The translations under genes and the position numbers were made by a program. The notes under the pieces are model-generated. The model saw only the letters and a program-made list of their open reading frames with translations. It searched no databases and was not told the DNA's origin. DNA of 64,000 nt from Thalassotalea ponticola (GTDB lineage: Bacteria; Pseudomonadota; Gammaproteobacteria; Enterobacterales; Alteromonadaceae), in contig NZ_CP166871.1 of assembly GCF_041379045.1 (NCBI RefSeq), positions 2,790,001 through 2,854,000 on the forward strand, in the 5' to 3' direction. Below are positions 10,941-19,226 of the stretch, one piece after another. Every line of letters begins with the position of its first letter. Within the stretch, counting starts at the first letter, position 1.

Positions 10941-11022
10941 ACTTTAAGTCGCTGGTCACGTTACCCGTAAAGCTTTTGCTAAATCGGTCTATCGGTGCGA
11001 TTACCGATCGCGACTTAAAAGT
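10941..11022 (-). other. Structured leader between rseC and lepA
   Basis: Within the 224-base space before lepA, two arms (10941-10952 ACTTTAAGTCGC and 11010-11022 GCGACTTAAAAGT) pair over 12 bp with one bulge. An inner CGGT...ACCG hairpin lies at about 10993-11006. The outer stem ends about 20 bases from the lepA start codon. There is no U-run, so it is not a simple terminator. It could be an RNA processing site or a translational control element; no known family is recognised. Confidence 0.4.
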
Positions 11023-11144
11023 GGTTAATAAATACAGTTAGCGCGAATTTTACATGAATAATCAATGTGGCGCTAATTAAAAGTTTGTCGCGCTTAACGC
11101 AACAACGGCCTGTTACTATAATCTCAGCCAGTTATCAGCAGTCA

Positions 11145-11645
11145 CTAATCGCGATTGGATAACTCGACTACGTCAATTTTTAACGATTGCTCCGGCGACT
11201 GATTACAGCGCCTAACAATATGCGGGCGCAACCCTTGTTGGTCTTTCTTGCGCTGGTGTCGCTTGGCAAGCCACCAACCACAAACCGCGCTGAGCATAGC
11301 ACCAAGCACGGCCCATAATTCACTGTATTGCATGCGCTCAGCAATCCATAGCTGGCTGACAACCGCGCCAATCAACAAGCCAAACAACGGCCATAAATAA
11401 ACCACAAAGGCAGTTGCTAACATCGCTTTTTCGTCAAGCGCTATGACCACTTCATCGCCCACAGCCAAGTTGTCAATGTCGTGCTCAACACTGAACACAA
11501 CCCGCTTTTGTGGAAAGGCATTAGCGACTTGCCCACTGCCGCAACTTTGTTGTTGCTGACAGCCACTGCACGAGGACTTAACCATGCTTTCTACGTCAGC
11601 AATACCGCCGTTTACTCGGGTGACAAACGCCGTTTCTTCAATCAT
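11145..11645 (-). CDS. rseC: SoxR-reducing / sigma-E regulatory protein RseC
   Basis: Small inner-membrane protein linked to the SoxR-reducing complex and to sigma-E modulation. The 166-residue protein has an N-terminal beta region followed by a cysteine-rich patch (SSCSGCQQQQSCGSG, about 24-38). Two transmembrane helices follow (about 72-92 and 100-125), then a basic tail (KRHQRKK). This layout is diagnostic for the RseC/MucC family. It is third in the rpoE-rseA-rseB-rseC set, 58 bases after rseB. Confidence 0.92.
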   Translation of the reverse strand: MIEETAFVTRVNGGIADVESMVKSSCSGCQQQQSCGSGQVANAFPQKRVVFSVEHDIDNLAVGDEVVIALDEKAMLATAFVVYLWPLFGLLIGAVVSQLWIAERMQYSELWAVLGAMLSAVCGWWLAKRHQRKKDQQGLRPHIVRRCNQSPEQSLKIDVVELSNRD

Positions 11646-11703
11646 CTGTACTCTACTTCAAGGATTTGCTTTTGCTGTTGCAGTTTACCACAAAAACAAG
11701 CGG

Positions 11704-12750
11704 CTAGTTAAAGACAACAGATTCTGCGATGTGAGCGGCCGTTTTGGCTGGTATTTTTCCAATGACGGTAATTTCATGCCCGTCTTTGAGTAGCGATAGT
11801 AGGGTTGTCGCTCCCGTTTGATTAACGGTTGCTGCGCGAGGTTGCTCGTTAGAAGGTGCTACGTAAACAGAGATATCGACTAAGCCATCGTTAAACAGCA
11901 TGGTTTGCATGCGTTGACCTATTTTTGCGACATAGCGAATCTGTGAGCTAACCGGCTCAAACCCCTTTGGCAGGTAGGTAACCGACCACGGCAAACTGAC
12001 GTCGACGCCCTGATCGTGAACTAATTCGGGTAAATCGATTGCTTTAACTTGCTCAAACAATTCGCTGGCATCGTCTTTCAACTGCAAATGAGTAAATTGG
12101 ATTTGTTCCAGTATTTCCGCATTTTTCGACACCACGGCAACCTTTAACATCAACCCGGTTTCAGCATCAAGCCAGAGCCAATAGCCAAAGCGGTTTTTGT
12201 CTTTACTCTCTAAGCGAATCAATTGCGCTTGACGACCGAGAATGCGACTTTTGCCGACCAGGATGAAGTGGTAATTTTGCTCGAGCTTGGTGTAGTCACT
12301 GTATAGCGTTGCGGGTATCGGCCCGTTAATGGTGTCGCTCGCCACCGAATACGGTGTGCGGTCAGGTTCAAAATAACTGACCACTTGATTGTAGCGAATC
12401 GCTTCGTGGCGAGCGCCGTTGAGGACGGTAAGAAATTCAATTTGCTGTTGATCTTTAACCCCGTGTAACCATCGATACGGTTCGGCGCGATTGTTGCGCA
12501 CAACCACAAATGAGGTATCAAAATTGAGACTTTGCATCGCCTTGTCAAGGCGAGTCATCCACTGTTGTGCAGTGAATTTGTGACTGGCATTTAAGCGCTC
12601 ATCAGTTGCCGTCTGTTGACTAGCAACCGCGTTGTTTTCTGACTCTGCTGAAGACGAAAGCGCTTCGCTATCGTACACGTATTGAGGGGGAGTAGCCTGA
12701 ACCGTGTTGCTTGCGACGAAGGCAAGCAACACACTATAAAAAAATTTCAT
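11704..12750 (-). CDS. rseB: Sigma-E factor regulatory protein RseB
   Basis: Periplasmic protein that binds RseA and shields it from DegS; it senses mislocalised lipopolysaccharide and lipoproteins. The 348-residue protein has a signal peptide (FFYSVLLAFVASNTVQA, cleavage about residue 19), then a MucB/RseB LolA-like domain (WMTRLDKAMQSLNFDTSFV onward). The smaller C-terminal domain has LPWSVTYLPKGF and VSVYVAP-type strands. It is somewhat longer than the E. coli protein (318) because of a low-complexity linker after the signal peptide. It starts 3 bases after rseA. Confidence 0.93.
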   Translation of the reverse strand: MKFFYSVLLAFVASNTVQATPPQYVYDSEALSSSAESENNAVASQQTATDERLNASHKFTAQQWMTRLDKAMQSLNFDTSFVVVRNNRAEPYRWLHGVKDQQQIEFLTVLNGARHEAIRYNQVVSYFEPDRTPYSVASDTINGPIPATLYSDYTKLEQNYHFILVGKSRILGRQAQLIRLESKDKNRFGYWLWLDAETGLMLKVAVVSKNAEILEQIQFTHLQLKDDASELFEQVKAIDLPELVHDQGVDVSLPWSVTYLPKGFEPVSSQIRYVAKIGQRMQTMLFNDGLVDISVYVAPSNEQPRAATVNQTGATTLLSLLKDGHEITVIGKIPAKTAAHIAESVVFN

Positions 12751-12753
12751 TCA

Positions 12754-13368
12754 CTAATCGTTATTGTCTAGGTTATTCGAATCTTCTGCGCTAGATGGTT
12801 GCGTTTCATCGGTTTGCTTGCGCCACTTCAATTGCAACTCGTGATCGCTTAGCAACGACTGCAATTTTTGATGATGATTAATCGCTTGTTGGCGCTGCTC
12901 AGTCGCCGTTCGTTGCGGGTAATTATAACTCACGGGGTCTGCGACACCGCCAATCGGTAGCGGTTGCCATGTTTGCGTTGGAATTAGCGCCTCATCGTTG
13001 TTGGTATTCACTTGCTGTACACCAAGCACCATTAACCCTGCGGCGGAGGCTGCAATGGCCATCTGTCCTGCCGGTTTGGCCAATTGAATTACCTTCGCTT
13101 TCGCCCAAGCACCCAAGCCCGCTTTACGCTGCGGCGCGAGTACCGTCGGCTCTATGGCTATTGCCATCGCAATATCATCAGCTAAGTCTGGTGCGATTAC
13201 ATCTGCACTGTCGCCACGCATAATGTCACCGTATAGCTGATAACGGCCATAGGTTTGCGCTAATGTATCACTGCGCTTCATATGCTCGATGACTTCACCG
13301 CTCATTTCTTGCATATCGAGAAACGACGACACGGCTTCAAACTTATTATCACTCATACCTAAACTCAT
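12754..13368 (-). CDS. rseA: Anti-sigma-E factor RseA
   Basis: Single-pass inner-membrane anti-sigma factor. The N-terminal cytoplasmic domain holds sigma-E, and regulated proteolysis by DegS and RseP releases it. The 204-residue protein shows the RseA N-terminal signature (SSFLDMQEMSGEVIEHM, then TYGRYQLYGDIMRGD). A transmembrane helix lies at about 98-120 (AGQMAIAASAAGLMVLGV). The periplasmic Gln-rich tail is for RseB binding and DegS cleavage. An alternative ATG lies at 13354-13356 (MSDNKF), closer to the usual start; neither has a clear Shine-Dalgarno. It lies 94 bases after rpoE. Confidence 0.92.
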   Translation of the reverse strand: MSLGMSDNKFEAVSSFLDMQEMSGEVIEHMKRSDTLAQTYGRYQLYGDIMRGDSADVIAPDLADDIAMAIAIEPTVLAPQRKAGLGAWAKAKVIQLAKPAGQMAIAASAAGLMVLGVQQVNTNNDEALIPTQTWQPLPIGGVADPVSYNYPQRTATEQRQQAINHHQKLQSLLSDHELQLKWRKQTDETQPSSAEDSNNLDNND

Positions 13369-13462
13369 TTGTTATTACTAATAATCATAACGCAACGCGC
13401 TACAAATACGAACTTCGACGAAAAACATCATCGGGCATCTGCCCATTGCCACTATCTTTGCC

Positions 13463-14041
13463 TTAGCGCTGCATCAACGGACGAACCTTTTTGTCGATAG
13501 CGTCTCGAGCTCTAAAGATTCTCGATCTCACCGTTCCGACAGGGCACTCCATCACCGCGGCAATTTCCTCATAACTCAAACCATCCATTTCGCGCAAGTT
13601 TATTGCCACACGCAATTCTTCAGGCAACTGTTCTATGGTGTCAAAGATAATGGTTCTGATCTCTTCGGTTAACACCAGCCTCTCGGGGGAGGCATTTTCT
13701 CTTAGGGCATCGCCACTATCGTAAAACTCAGCGTCTTCCACCTCGACGTCACTACCGGGAGGCTTGCGGCTACTGGCCATTAAATGGTTTTTTGCGGTAT
13801 TGACCGCAATCCGATAAAGCCACGTATAAAACGCACTGTCGCCTCTAAAATTGGCTAACGCTTTATACGCCTTGATAAACGCTTCTTGCGTCACATCAGC
13901 GACATCGGCTTGATTCTTTACATAGCGAGATACCAAGTTCATGACCTTCTGCTGATATTTGCGCACCAGCAGGTTGTAAGCGTTCTTATCCCCTTGCTGA
14001 ACTTGCTCAACCAACATCTGGTCGACATTCTGCTTGCTCAT
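13463..14041 (-). CDS. rpoE: RNA polymerase sigma-E factor
   Basis: Extracytoplasmic-function sigma factor for envelope stress. The 192-residue protein has region 2 (VRKYQQKVMNLVSRY, DVTQEAFIKAYKAL, FYTWLYRIAVNTAKN) and region 4 (LPEELRVAINLREMDGLSYEEIA, PVGTVRSRIFRAR). Identity to E. coli RpoE is high throughout. I prefer ATG 14039-14041 (MSKQNVDQML, like E. coli MSEQLTDQVL) to a GTG nine bases upstream. The AAGGAG Shine-Dalgarno is 11 bases from the ATG but only 2 from the GTG. It heads rpoE-rseABC and has a sigma-E-type promoter in front, suggesting autoregulation. Confidence 0.97.
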   Translation of the reverse strand: MSKQNVDQMLVEQVQQGDKNAYNLLVRKYQQKVMNLVSRYVKNQADVADVTQEAFIKAYKALANFRGDSAFYTWLYRIAVNTAKNHLMASSRKPPGSDVEVEDAEFYDSGDALRENASPERLVLTEEIRTIIFDTIEQLPEELRVAINLREMDGLSYEEIAAVMECPVGTVRSRIFRARDAIDKKVRPLMQR

Positions 14042-14179
14042 TTGAGCCACATCTCCTTAATCCGTATTGACCGCTTTAGGCGATCACCTGCTGCTTATGT
14101 CACGGACGCTTTGCATTATTTGCCCGTATCGCTGCAGTGTGTAACAACATTGCTTGCTGGCTCATCACAAACATACCTT

Positions 14180-14206
14180 TGAGACTAGGGCCGGTTAAAA
14201 AAGTTC
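14180..14206 (-). promoter_or_regulatory. Probable sigma-E-dependent promoter of rpoE
   Basis: On the minus strand GAACTT (14206-14201) is followed by a 16-base spacer and TCTCA (14184-14180). This agrees with the sigma-E consensus GAACTT - N16 - TCTnA. It lies about 140 bases upstream of rpoE, the place where E. coli has its autoregulated rpoE promoter. Match and spacing are seen directly; use in vivo is inferred. Confidence 0.7.
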
Positions 14207-14264
14207 GCACAATGTTAAGTTTTTTCTCAATTGAATAAAAAGACACCAACTCAAGAGTCTGTTT

Positions 14265-14294
14265 TTGCCTTTATCGCCAAAAGTAAGTTAATAT
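14265..14294 (+). promoter_or_regulatory. Candidate sigma-70 promoter for nadB
   Basis: TTGCCT (14265-14270) and TAATAT (14289-14294) are separated by 18 bases, about 32 bases upstream of the nadB ATG. Moderate consensus match and slightly long spacing. It would give a short leader, consistent with the absence of another gene upstream on this strand. Confidence 0.4.
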
Positions 14295-14325
14295 TAACAG
14301 GATCACAAGTAACTACAATCTCCGT

Positions 14326-15939
14326 ATGAAACAACAACATAATTGCGACGTACTAATTATAGGTAGCGGCGCTGCTGGTATGACTTTGGCTCTTAAACTA
14401 GCGGCTAACGCTGACGTTATTTTGTTGAGTAAAGGCCCCGTTAACGAAGGTGCGACATTTTACGCCCAAGGTGGTATTGCCGCCGTTTTCGACGAAAGCG
14501 ATTCTATCGAATCCCACGTTCAAGATACTCTGATTGCCGGCAACGATCTCTGTGACACAGAGATTGTTCGCTTCACCGCTGAAAATGCCAAACAAGCAAT
14601 GCAGTGGCTGATAGCTCAAGGCGTTGAATTCGACCAACAAACCGATGAACACGGACAAAAAGAGTACCACTTAACCCGCGAAGGTGGGCATAGCCATCGA
14701 CGCATCCTACACGCCGCCGATGCAACGGGTCGAAATGTCCAGCTTACCTTAGCAGAACAAGTGCACAGACACACTCGTATCCGTGTGTTTGAACGCTTTA
14801 ATGCCGTTGATTTAGTTCATCGCAACATAGACGGACAGCGTCAGTGTATTGGCGCTTATGTGTGGAATCGTAACGCTGAAAAAGTCGAAGCCATTCACGC
14901 GCAAAAAACCATACTGGCAACAGGTGGTGCGTCAAAGGTGTATCAATACACGTCGAACCCCGACGTTGCGAGCGGTGACGGCATCGCCATGGCTTGGCGA
15001 GCGGGTTGTCGCGTGGCTAATATGGAGTTTAATCAATTTCACCCCACCTGTTTATATCACCCGCAGGCGGGCACCTTTTTGCTCACCGAAGCGCTCAGAG
15101 GCGAAGGCGCTATTTTACGTCGACCTGACGGTTCGCGCTTTATGCCGGAATTTGACCAGCGCGCCGAACTCGCGCCTCGCGATGTGGTTGCTCGCGCGAT
15201 TGATTACGAAATGAAGCGCCTTGGTGCCGACTGCATGTACCTCGATATCAGCCATCGCGACGAATCGTTTATCAAATCTCACTTTCCCACGATTTACGAG
15301 CGCACCAAACAACTTGGCCTCGATATGACCAACCAACCTCTGCCAGTTGTCCCCGCGGCACACTACACCTGTGGCGGAGTGATGATTGATAAGTACGGGC
15401 AAACAGACCTCGCTAACCTCTATGCCATTGGTGAAGTGTCTTACACTGGTCTTCACGGTGCTAACCGATTGGCCAGTAATTCATTACTCGAGTGCATTGT
15501 GTTTGCTCGTTCTGCTGCGGAAAAGATCAATCAAGAACTCGACTTCAACGCACCTATTCACACCATCAAAGCGTGGGATGAAAGTCGGGTAAGCAACTCC
15601 GATGAAGAGGTCGTGATTCAGCATAACTGGCACGAGTTGCGCCTGTTTATGTGGGATTACGTCGGCATCGTGCGCACCACCAAGCGATTAGAACGAGCGC
15701 TAAACCGGGTCAATTTACTCAAAACGGAAATCCACGATTATTACAAAAATTTCAAAGTTAGCAATAACTTGCTCGAATTGAGAAACTTGGTACAAGTGGC
15801 CGAATTGATCATCTTAAGCGCCATGGAACGCAAAGAGTCGCGCGGTCTTCACTACACGCTTGACTATCCGCATCTGCTGCCACAATCGGGACCGACGATT
15901 TTATCGCCGACAACCAGCAAAGAAACCACTGACGACTGA
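14326..15939 (+). CDS. nadB: L-aspartate oxidase NadB
   Basis: FAD enzyme that oxidises L-aspartate to iminoaspartate, the first step of de novo NAD synthesis. The 537-residue protein starts with the dinucleotide-binding motif ([15 protein letters not shown]). It has the succinate-dehydrogenase-family segments [28 protein letters not shown] and the active-site region [14 protein letters not shown]. The substrate loop is [25 protein letters not shown], and a helical C-terminal domain completes it. Length is as in E. coli (540). It is divergent from rpoE, a conserved arrangement. The Shine-Dalgarno is weak. Confidence 0.97.
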   Translation: MKQQHNCDVLIIGSGAAGMTLALKLAANADVILLSKGPVNEGATFYAQGGIAAVFDESDSIESHVQDTLIAGNDLCDTEIVRFTAENAKQAMQWLIAQGVEFDQQTDEHGQKEYHLTREGGHSHRRILHAADATGRNVQLTLAEQVHRHTRIRVFERFNAVDLVHRNIDGQRQCIGAYVWNRNAEKVEAIHAQKTILATGGASKVYQYTSNPDVASGDGIAMAWRAGCRVANMEFNQFHPTCLYHPQAGTFLLTEALRGEGAILRRPDGSRFMPEFDQRAELAPRDVVARAIDYEMKRLGADCMYLDISHRDESFIKSHFPTIYERTKQLGLDMTNQPLPVVPAAHYTCGGVMIDKYGQTDLANLYAIGEVSYTGLHGANRLASNSLLECIVFARSAAEKINQELDFNAPIHTIKAWDESRVSNSDEEVVIQHNWHELRLFMWDYVGIVRTTKRLERALNRVNLLKTEIHDYYKNFKVSNNLLELRNLVQVAELIILSAMERKESRGLHYTLDYPHLLPQSGPTILSPTTSKETTDD

Positions 15940-15973
15940 GATGACAATAAGCTGGTGGTAACGGCGATGTTGG

Positions 15974-16028
15974 CTAAGGCGTGTTGAGCTTTGATTCGTA
16001 AACACACACTCAAGTCAACACGACTTAG
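15974..16028. repeat. Imperfect palindrome related to the terminal repeat at 46119
   Basis: Between convergent nadB and ygfX, CTAAG-GCGTGTTGAGCTTTGA (15974-15994) pairs with 16010-16028. The match is 5 bp, one mismatch, 8 bp (CGTGTTGA), then 5 bp with small bulges; the loop is about 15 bases. The left arm shares GCGTGTTGAnCTTTG with the left end of the MITE-like element at 46119. It may be a shrunken relic or two element ends joined head to head, and it could also act as a transcription barrier. It overlaps the ygfX stop codon. Confidence 0.5.
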
Positions 16029-16524
16029 AGGCTTGAAGTATTAACCGGCACAAGTGCCGATAAGCGTTACGGTCAAGAGCATCGTCAAAAATCAAATAGC
16101 GCTGCGCCACTAACTGAGGTTGCGTTTTTACAAGACTGTTCTCTCGTTCCGCAGGTAGTTGTTGCGTCAGTACCAATAAACACGCAAACGGCAGTACCTT
16201 ACTGTTCGTGTCGATATCAAAAACTACGCCAGCTCGCTGCACTAATTGGCCGGCGTCATTTGCCATATACACGCCAAGTAGACCGGGCTTGTGCACTAAC
16301 TTGCACCAAGTTAGCACGGTGCAAACGGCTATCGAGATACTCGATACCACTAGAGTTAGACGATGTTCAAACGGTTGGCTAAAAAACAACAGGGCGAGAT
16401 TGATAAGGGTAAAAGCCAAGGTTACAAAAACGATAAACCGTTGGCTTTTCATCGAACGAGAAAAAATTAACTTATACTTTAACTCGGTTGAGGATGTGTT
16501 GTACCATGGCGTTGAGTGCTTCAT
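16015..16524 (-). CDS. ygfX: YgfX/CptA-family membrane protein (partner of SdhE)
   Basis: Small inner-membrane protein, about 169 residues, with two adjacent transmembrane helices (RFIVFVTLAFTLINLALLFF and LVVSSISIAVCTVLTWC). The C-terminal signature AYRHLCRLIL resembles EWRDLRRILL of E. coli YgfX. In other bacteria sdhE-ygfX are an operon, and YgfX has been reported as a toxin-like or membrane partner of SdhE. I chose ATG 16522-16524 (MKHSTPWY), inside sdhE. It is preceded by GAGG at 9 bases and keeps the family's N-terminal Ser-Arg. The only other in-frame start, ATG at 16452, has no Shine-Dalgarno and would give 145 residues. Confidence 0.72.
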   Translation of the reverse strand: MKHSTPWYNTSSTELKYKLIFSRSMKSQRFIVFVTLAFTLINLALLFFSQPFEHRLTLVVSSISIAVCTVLTWCKLVHKPGLLGVYMANDAGQLVQRAGVVFDIDTNSKVLPFACLLVLTQQLPAERENSLVKTQPQLVAQRYLIFDDALDRNAYRHLCRLILQASKSC

Positions 16525-16726
16525 CCTTGCATTCCTCGTGTCCCATAAACCAAGCAAACAACTCAGGATCGTCACACTCTAGCAAGCGCTCAAAGTCTAC
16601 TTTTTGCTGATCTGATAAGTCGTCCCATGCTTCATCAACAAACGGTAAAAACAGCACGTCTAATTCCAACATGCCACGACGGCAAGCCCAACGTAATCTA
16701 GCTTTATTATGCGATAATGACATCAT
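16472..16726 (-). CDS. sdhE: FAD assembly factor SdhE
   Basis: Small soluble protein that promotes covalent flavinylation of succinate dehydrogenase and fumarate reductase. The 84-residue, all-helical sequence carries the signature RRGMLELD (RGMxE motif, about 17-24), then LPFVDEAWDDLSDQQ and LLECDDPELFAWFMG. Length is normal (E. coli 88). It overlaps ygfX by 53 bases if the preferred ygfX start is right. It is divergent from ygfZ, the classical ygfX-sdhE / ygfZ layout. Confidence 0.95.
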   Translation of the reverse strand: MMSLSHNKARLRWACRRGMLELDVLFLPFVDEAWDDLSDQQKVDFERLLECDDPELFAWFMGHEECKDEALNAMVQHILNRVKV

Positions 16727-16882
16727 TTACCTACAGCATTGTAAAAAGAAGCGCTATTGTAACCGCTGCTTGAAATGATGACTACAAATATCATTAATGC
16801 GCTTGATTTTTATCAACAACACCCCCATAACTAGCGCATAGTCCATCAGTAATTTTCAAACAGGTTAACCTAACCTTAGTAT

Positions 16883-17863
16883 ATGCCTATGAACATTCAA
16901 GCGAGTCACCCTGCACTTGACCAATTACCAGCAAATTTTGCCATCGTCGCAGACAACATAAGCGCCATTCGAATTAGCGGTCCTGAAACGGTTGCTTACT
17001 TACAGGGCCAAGTGACCTGTGACGTTGAGCAACTCACCGAGAAAAAGCTACTTGTAGGTGGCCATTGCGATGCCAAGGGCAAATTGTTTTCAGCGTTTCG
17101 TTTACTGCGTTATAAAGATCAATGTTTGTTAATTCAAAGCAAAGGCAGTCTCGCAAGTTCGTTGAGTCAATTGCAGAAATATGGCGTATTTGCCAAAGTA
17201 GAGATCAGCAAAAGCACAGATTTAGGCTTTTTAGCCGTTGGTGGCGATGGCGGTGTTGAATTTTTACAGCAGCAATTCAACAAAGTACCTGACTCGTTTA
17301 ACCCGGTTATCGAACTCGACAACGCTTGCCTGATATACATAGCAGGTAGTGTCGATAGATATTTGATTATCGCGACTAATGAGCAAATAACGCAATTACA
17401 ACAGTGCTGTGAGCTGCCTATGTATGACAGTAGCTTGTGGACAGCGATAGAAATTCAATCGGGTTTTGTACACTTAAACCCAACAGCGGTAGGTGAATAC
17501 GTACCCCAGATGGTTAATCTACAACTGGTCAACGGCATCAGCTTTTCAAAAGGTTGCTACATGGGCCAAGAAACCGTTGCCCGAATGAAGTACCTTGGCA
17601 AAAACAAACGCGCCCTATTTGCGTTACAGGGGCGTAGCGATAGCCGCTTAGACATCGTTGATGATGCCACCTTAGAAATTCAAGTTGGCGACAGTTGGCG
17701 TCGCGCTGGGGCAATTATCTGCTCCTATCAAGCCGATAGCGGAGAGCTTTACCTGCAAGCGGTACTTGCAAAAGACTGTGATCAAAACTCTTTACTGAGA
17801 TTGAAACAGCAACCGCAGGTTACCTTAACGCTGCTGCCTCTACCTTATTCACTTGCCGATTAA
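16883..17863 (+). CDS. ygfZ: tRNA-modifying / Fe-S cluster maintenance protein YgfZ
   Basis: Folate-dependent protein of the GcvT-like fold. It supports Fe-S enzymes such as MiaB and hence tRNA modification. The 326-residue protein has the family signature KGCYMGQETVARMKYLGK at about 230-247 with the conserved Cys, and the N-terminal QGQVTCDVEQL segment. The C-terminal barrel domain follows. A second ATG lies two codons downstream. It is divergent from sdhE-ygfX, and slyD follows 24 bases downstream. Confidence 0.94.
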   Translation: MPMNIQASHPALDQLPANFAIVADNISAIRISGPETVAYLQGQVTCDVEQLTEKKLLVGGHCDAKGKLFSAFRLLRYKDQCLLIQSKGSLASSLSQLQKYGVFAKVEISKSTDLGFLAVGGDGGVEFLQQQFNKVPDSFNPVIELDNACLIYIAGSVDRYLIIATNEQITQLQQCCELPMYDSSLWTAIEIQSGFVHLNPTAVGEYVPQMVNLQLVNGISFSKGCYMGQETVARMKYLGKNKRALFALQGRSDSRLDIVDDATLEIQVGDSWRRAGAIICSYQADSGELYLQAVLAKDCDQNSLLRLKQQPQVTLTLLPLPYSLAD

Positions 17864-17887
17864 CGGCATTCAATCATGGAATACAAT

Positions 17888-18370
17888 ATGAAAATAGCAA
17901 ACGACAAAGTGGTTATCATGCACTACGCGGTTATGGACAAAGAGGAAAACCTAATCGATAGTTCGTACGATAGCCAACCACTGGCCTTCATTCACGGTAC
18001 TGGCTTTCTCATTCCTGGTCTAGAAGATGCGTTACAAGACAAACAACAAGGCGACACCTTTGTTGTTGATATCGCCGCAGATGATGCCTATGGTCAACGC
18101 CACGATGGTTTGGTACAAACCGTACCCAAAGCCCTTTTTGCCGGTATTGACGATTTAGATGTCGGTATGCAACTGCGCGCGCAAACGGATCAAGGTGAGC
18201 AAACCGTGATCGTTATCGGTATGGAAGATGACCAAATTACGGTTGATGGCAACCATCCGCTTGCAGGTATCGATTTAAAATTTGACGTAGAAATCATTGA
18301 GGTGCGCGATGCGACTAGCGAAGAACTCGCTCACGGTCACGTTCATGGCGAAGGCGGTTGTGAGCACTAG
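17888..18370 (+). CDS. slyD: FKBP-type peptidyl-prolyl isomerase SlyD
   Basis: Cytoplasmic proline isomerase and chaperone. The 160-residue protein matches SlyD: FKBP strands with HGTGFLIPGLEDAL, the insert-in-flap chaperone domain with DDAYGQRHDGLVQTVPK, then DGNHPLAGIDLKFDVEI and EELAHGHVHG. The E. coli tail of about 46 residues rich in Cys and His is reduced to GEGGCEH, so nickel-metallochaperone function is probably weaker or lost. I chose the ATG at 17888 (MKIANDKVV, as in E. coli MKVAKDLVV) rather than one four codons upstream. Confidence 0.93.
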   Translation: MKIANDKVVIMHYAVMDKEENLIDSSYDSQPLAFIHGTGFLIPGLEDALQDKQQGDTFVVDIAADDAYGQRHDGLVQTVPKALFAGIDDLDVGMQLRAQTDQGEQTVIVIGMEDDQITVDGNHPLAGIDLKFDVEIIEVRDATSEELAHGHVHGEGGCEH

Positions 18371-18395
18371 CGCACAAACAAAGCTATATTGGCTT

Positions 18396-18413
18396 GGCTT
18401 AGTTATCTAAGCC
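18396..18413. other. Short hairpin after slyD
   Basis: GGCTTAG and CTAAGCC form a perfect 7-bp stem with a 4-base loop, 25 bases after the slyD stop and between convergent slyD and yqgE. No U-run follows on either strand. It may be a transcript-end stabiliser or weak terminator. Confidence 0.4.
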
Positions 18414-18507
18414 TTGCAACGTACACCCTACAACGCCACAAGCAACGAATGCAGTGTGGCGTCGTAAAGTACTGCACTTACTAAGTCAACTTAGCTCACA
18501 GCAAACA

Positions 18508-19062
18508 TTATGCATGGCCAATGTCTGTCGACAAATGGCCCAAATCAATACCCAATTTTTGAGTCGCTTTTTGCCAGCGCAAGTCAACGGGGGTATCGAA
18601 TAAGATATCTCTATCGGCTTGGGCAACCAACCATGAGTTATCCTTAATTTCTTGCTCTAACTGACCCGGTCCCCAGCCTGCATAGCCCAAGGTGACTAGA
18701 AACTGTTCTGGCGCTTTATCGGTACCCAATGCCTCTAAAATATCTCGAGAGGTGGTGATCATAATCTCTGAGTTCAGAGCCATAGAGCTACTCCACTCGC
18801 CTTGATTATTGTGCAGTACAAACCCCCTATCTGGTGAAACAGGCCCACCTGCCAGCACCCTCTGCGATAACCGATAACTGTCTCCTTGATGGGCATCGAT
18901 CTGCGATAACAATTCACCGAGAGTAATGCGCACCGGGACATTGACAATAAGCCCCATCGCGCCTTGCTCATTGTGCTCACAAATGTAGGTTACCGTCTTT
19001 TGAAAGTAAGGGTCATGCATATTAGGCATGGCAATCAACAGGTGATTTTCGAAGCTAGTCAT
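18508..19062 (-). CDS. yqgE: UPF0301 protein YqgE (AlgH family)
   Basis: Conserved protein of unknown biochemical role; the Pseudomonas homologue AlgH was identified through alginate regulation. The 184-residue protein has the signature HLLIAMPNMHDPYFQKTVTYICEH, then GAMGLIVNVP, VLAGGPVSPDRGFVLH and LGYAGWGPGQLEQE. The ATG at 19060-19062 has AAGGAG six bases upstream, preferred over an ATG nine codons further up. In many relatives it is followed by yqgF/ruvX; here it is followed only by a convergent slyD, so yqgF must lie elsewhere. Confidence 0.93.
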   Translation of the reverse strand: MTSFENHLLIAMPNMHDPYFQKTVTYICEHNEQGAMGLIVNVPVRITLGELLSQIDAHQGDSYRLSQRVLAGGPVSPDRGFVLHNNQGEWSSSMALNSEIMITTSRDILEALGTDKAPEQFLVTLGYAGWGPGQLEQEIKDNSWLVAQADRDILFDTPVDLRWQKATQKLGIDLGHLSTDIGHA

Positions 19063-19226
19063 GGCCCTCTCCTTTTTATCAATCGTCAACCATTAGTGAT
19101 TACAGCGTATCGAAAGCGCGCATCTTCTCAATGCCAATTTCGTTTCTGTTACTATTAAACATGGGGCCAAACTGCGCATTTTTCAAGCAAGGTAGACAAT
19201 CTTTAGCTCAGGCCTCTCAAAGCACG

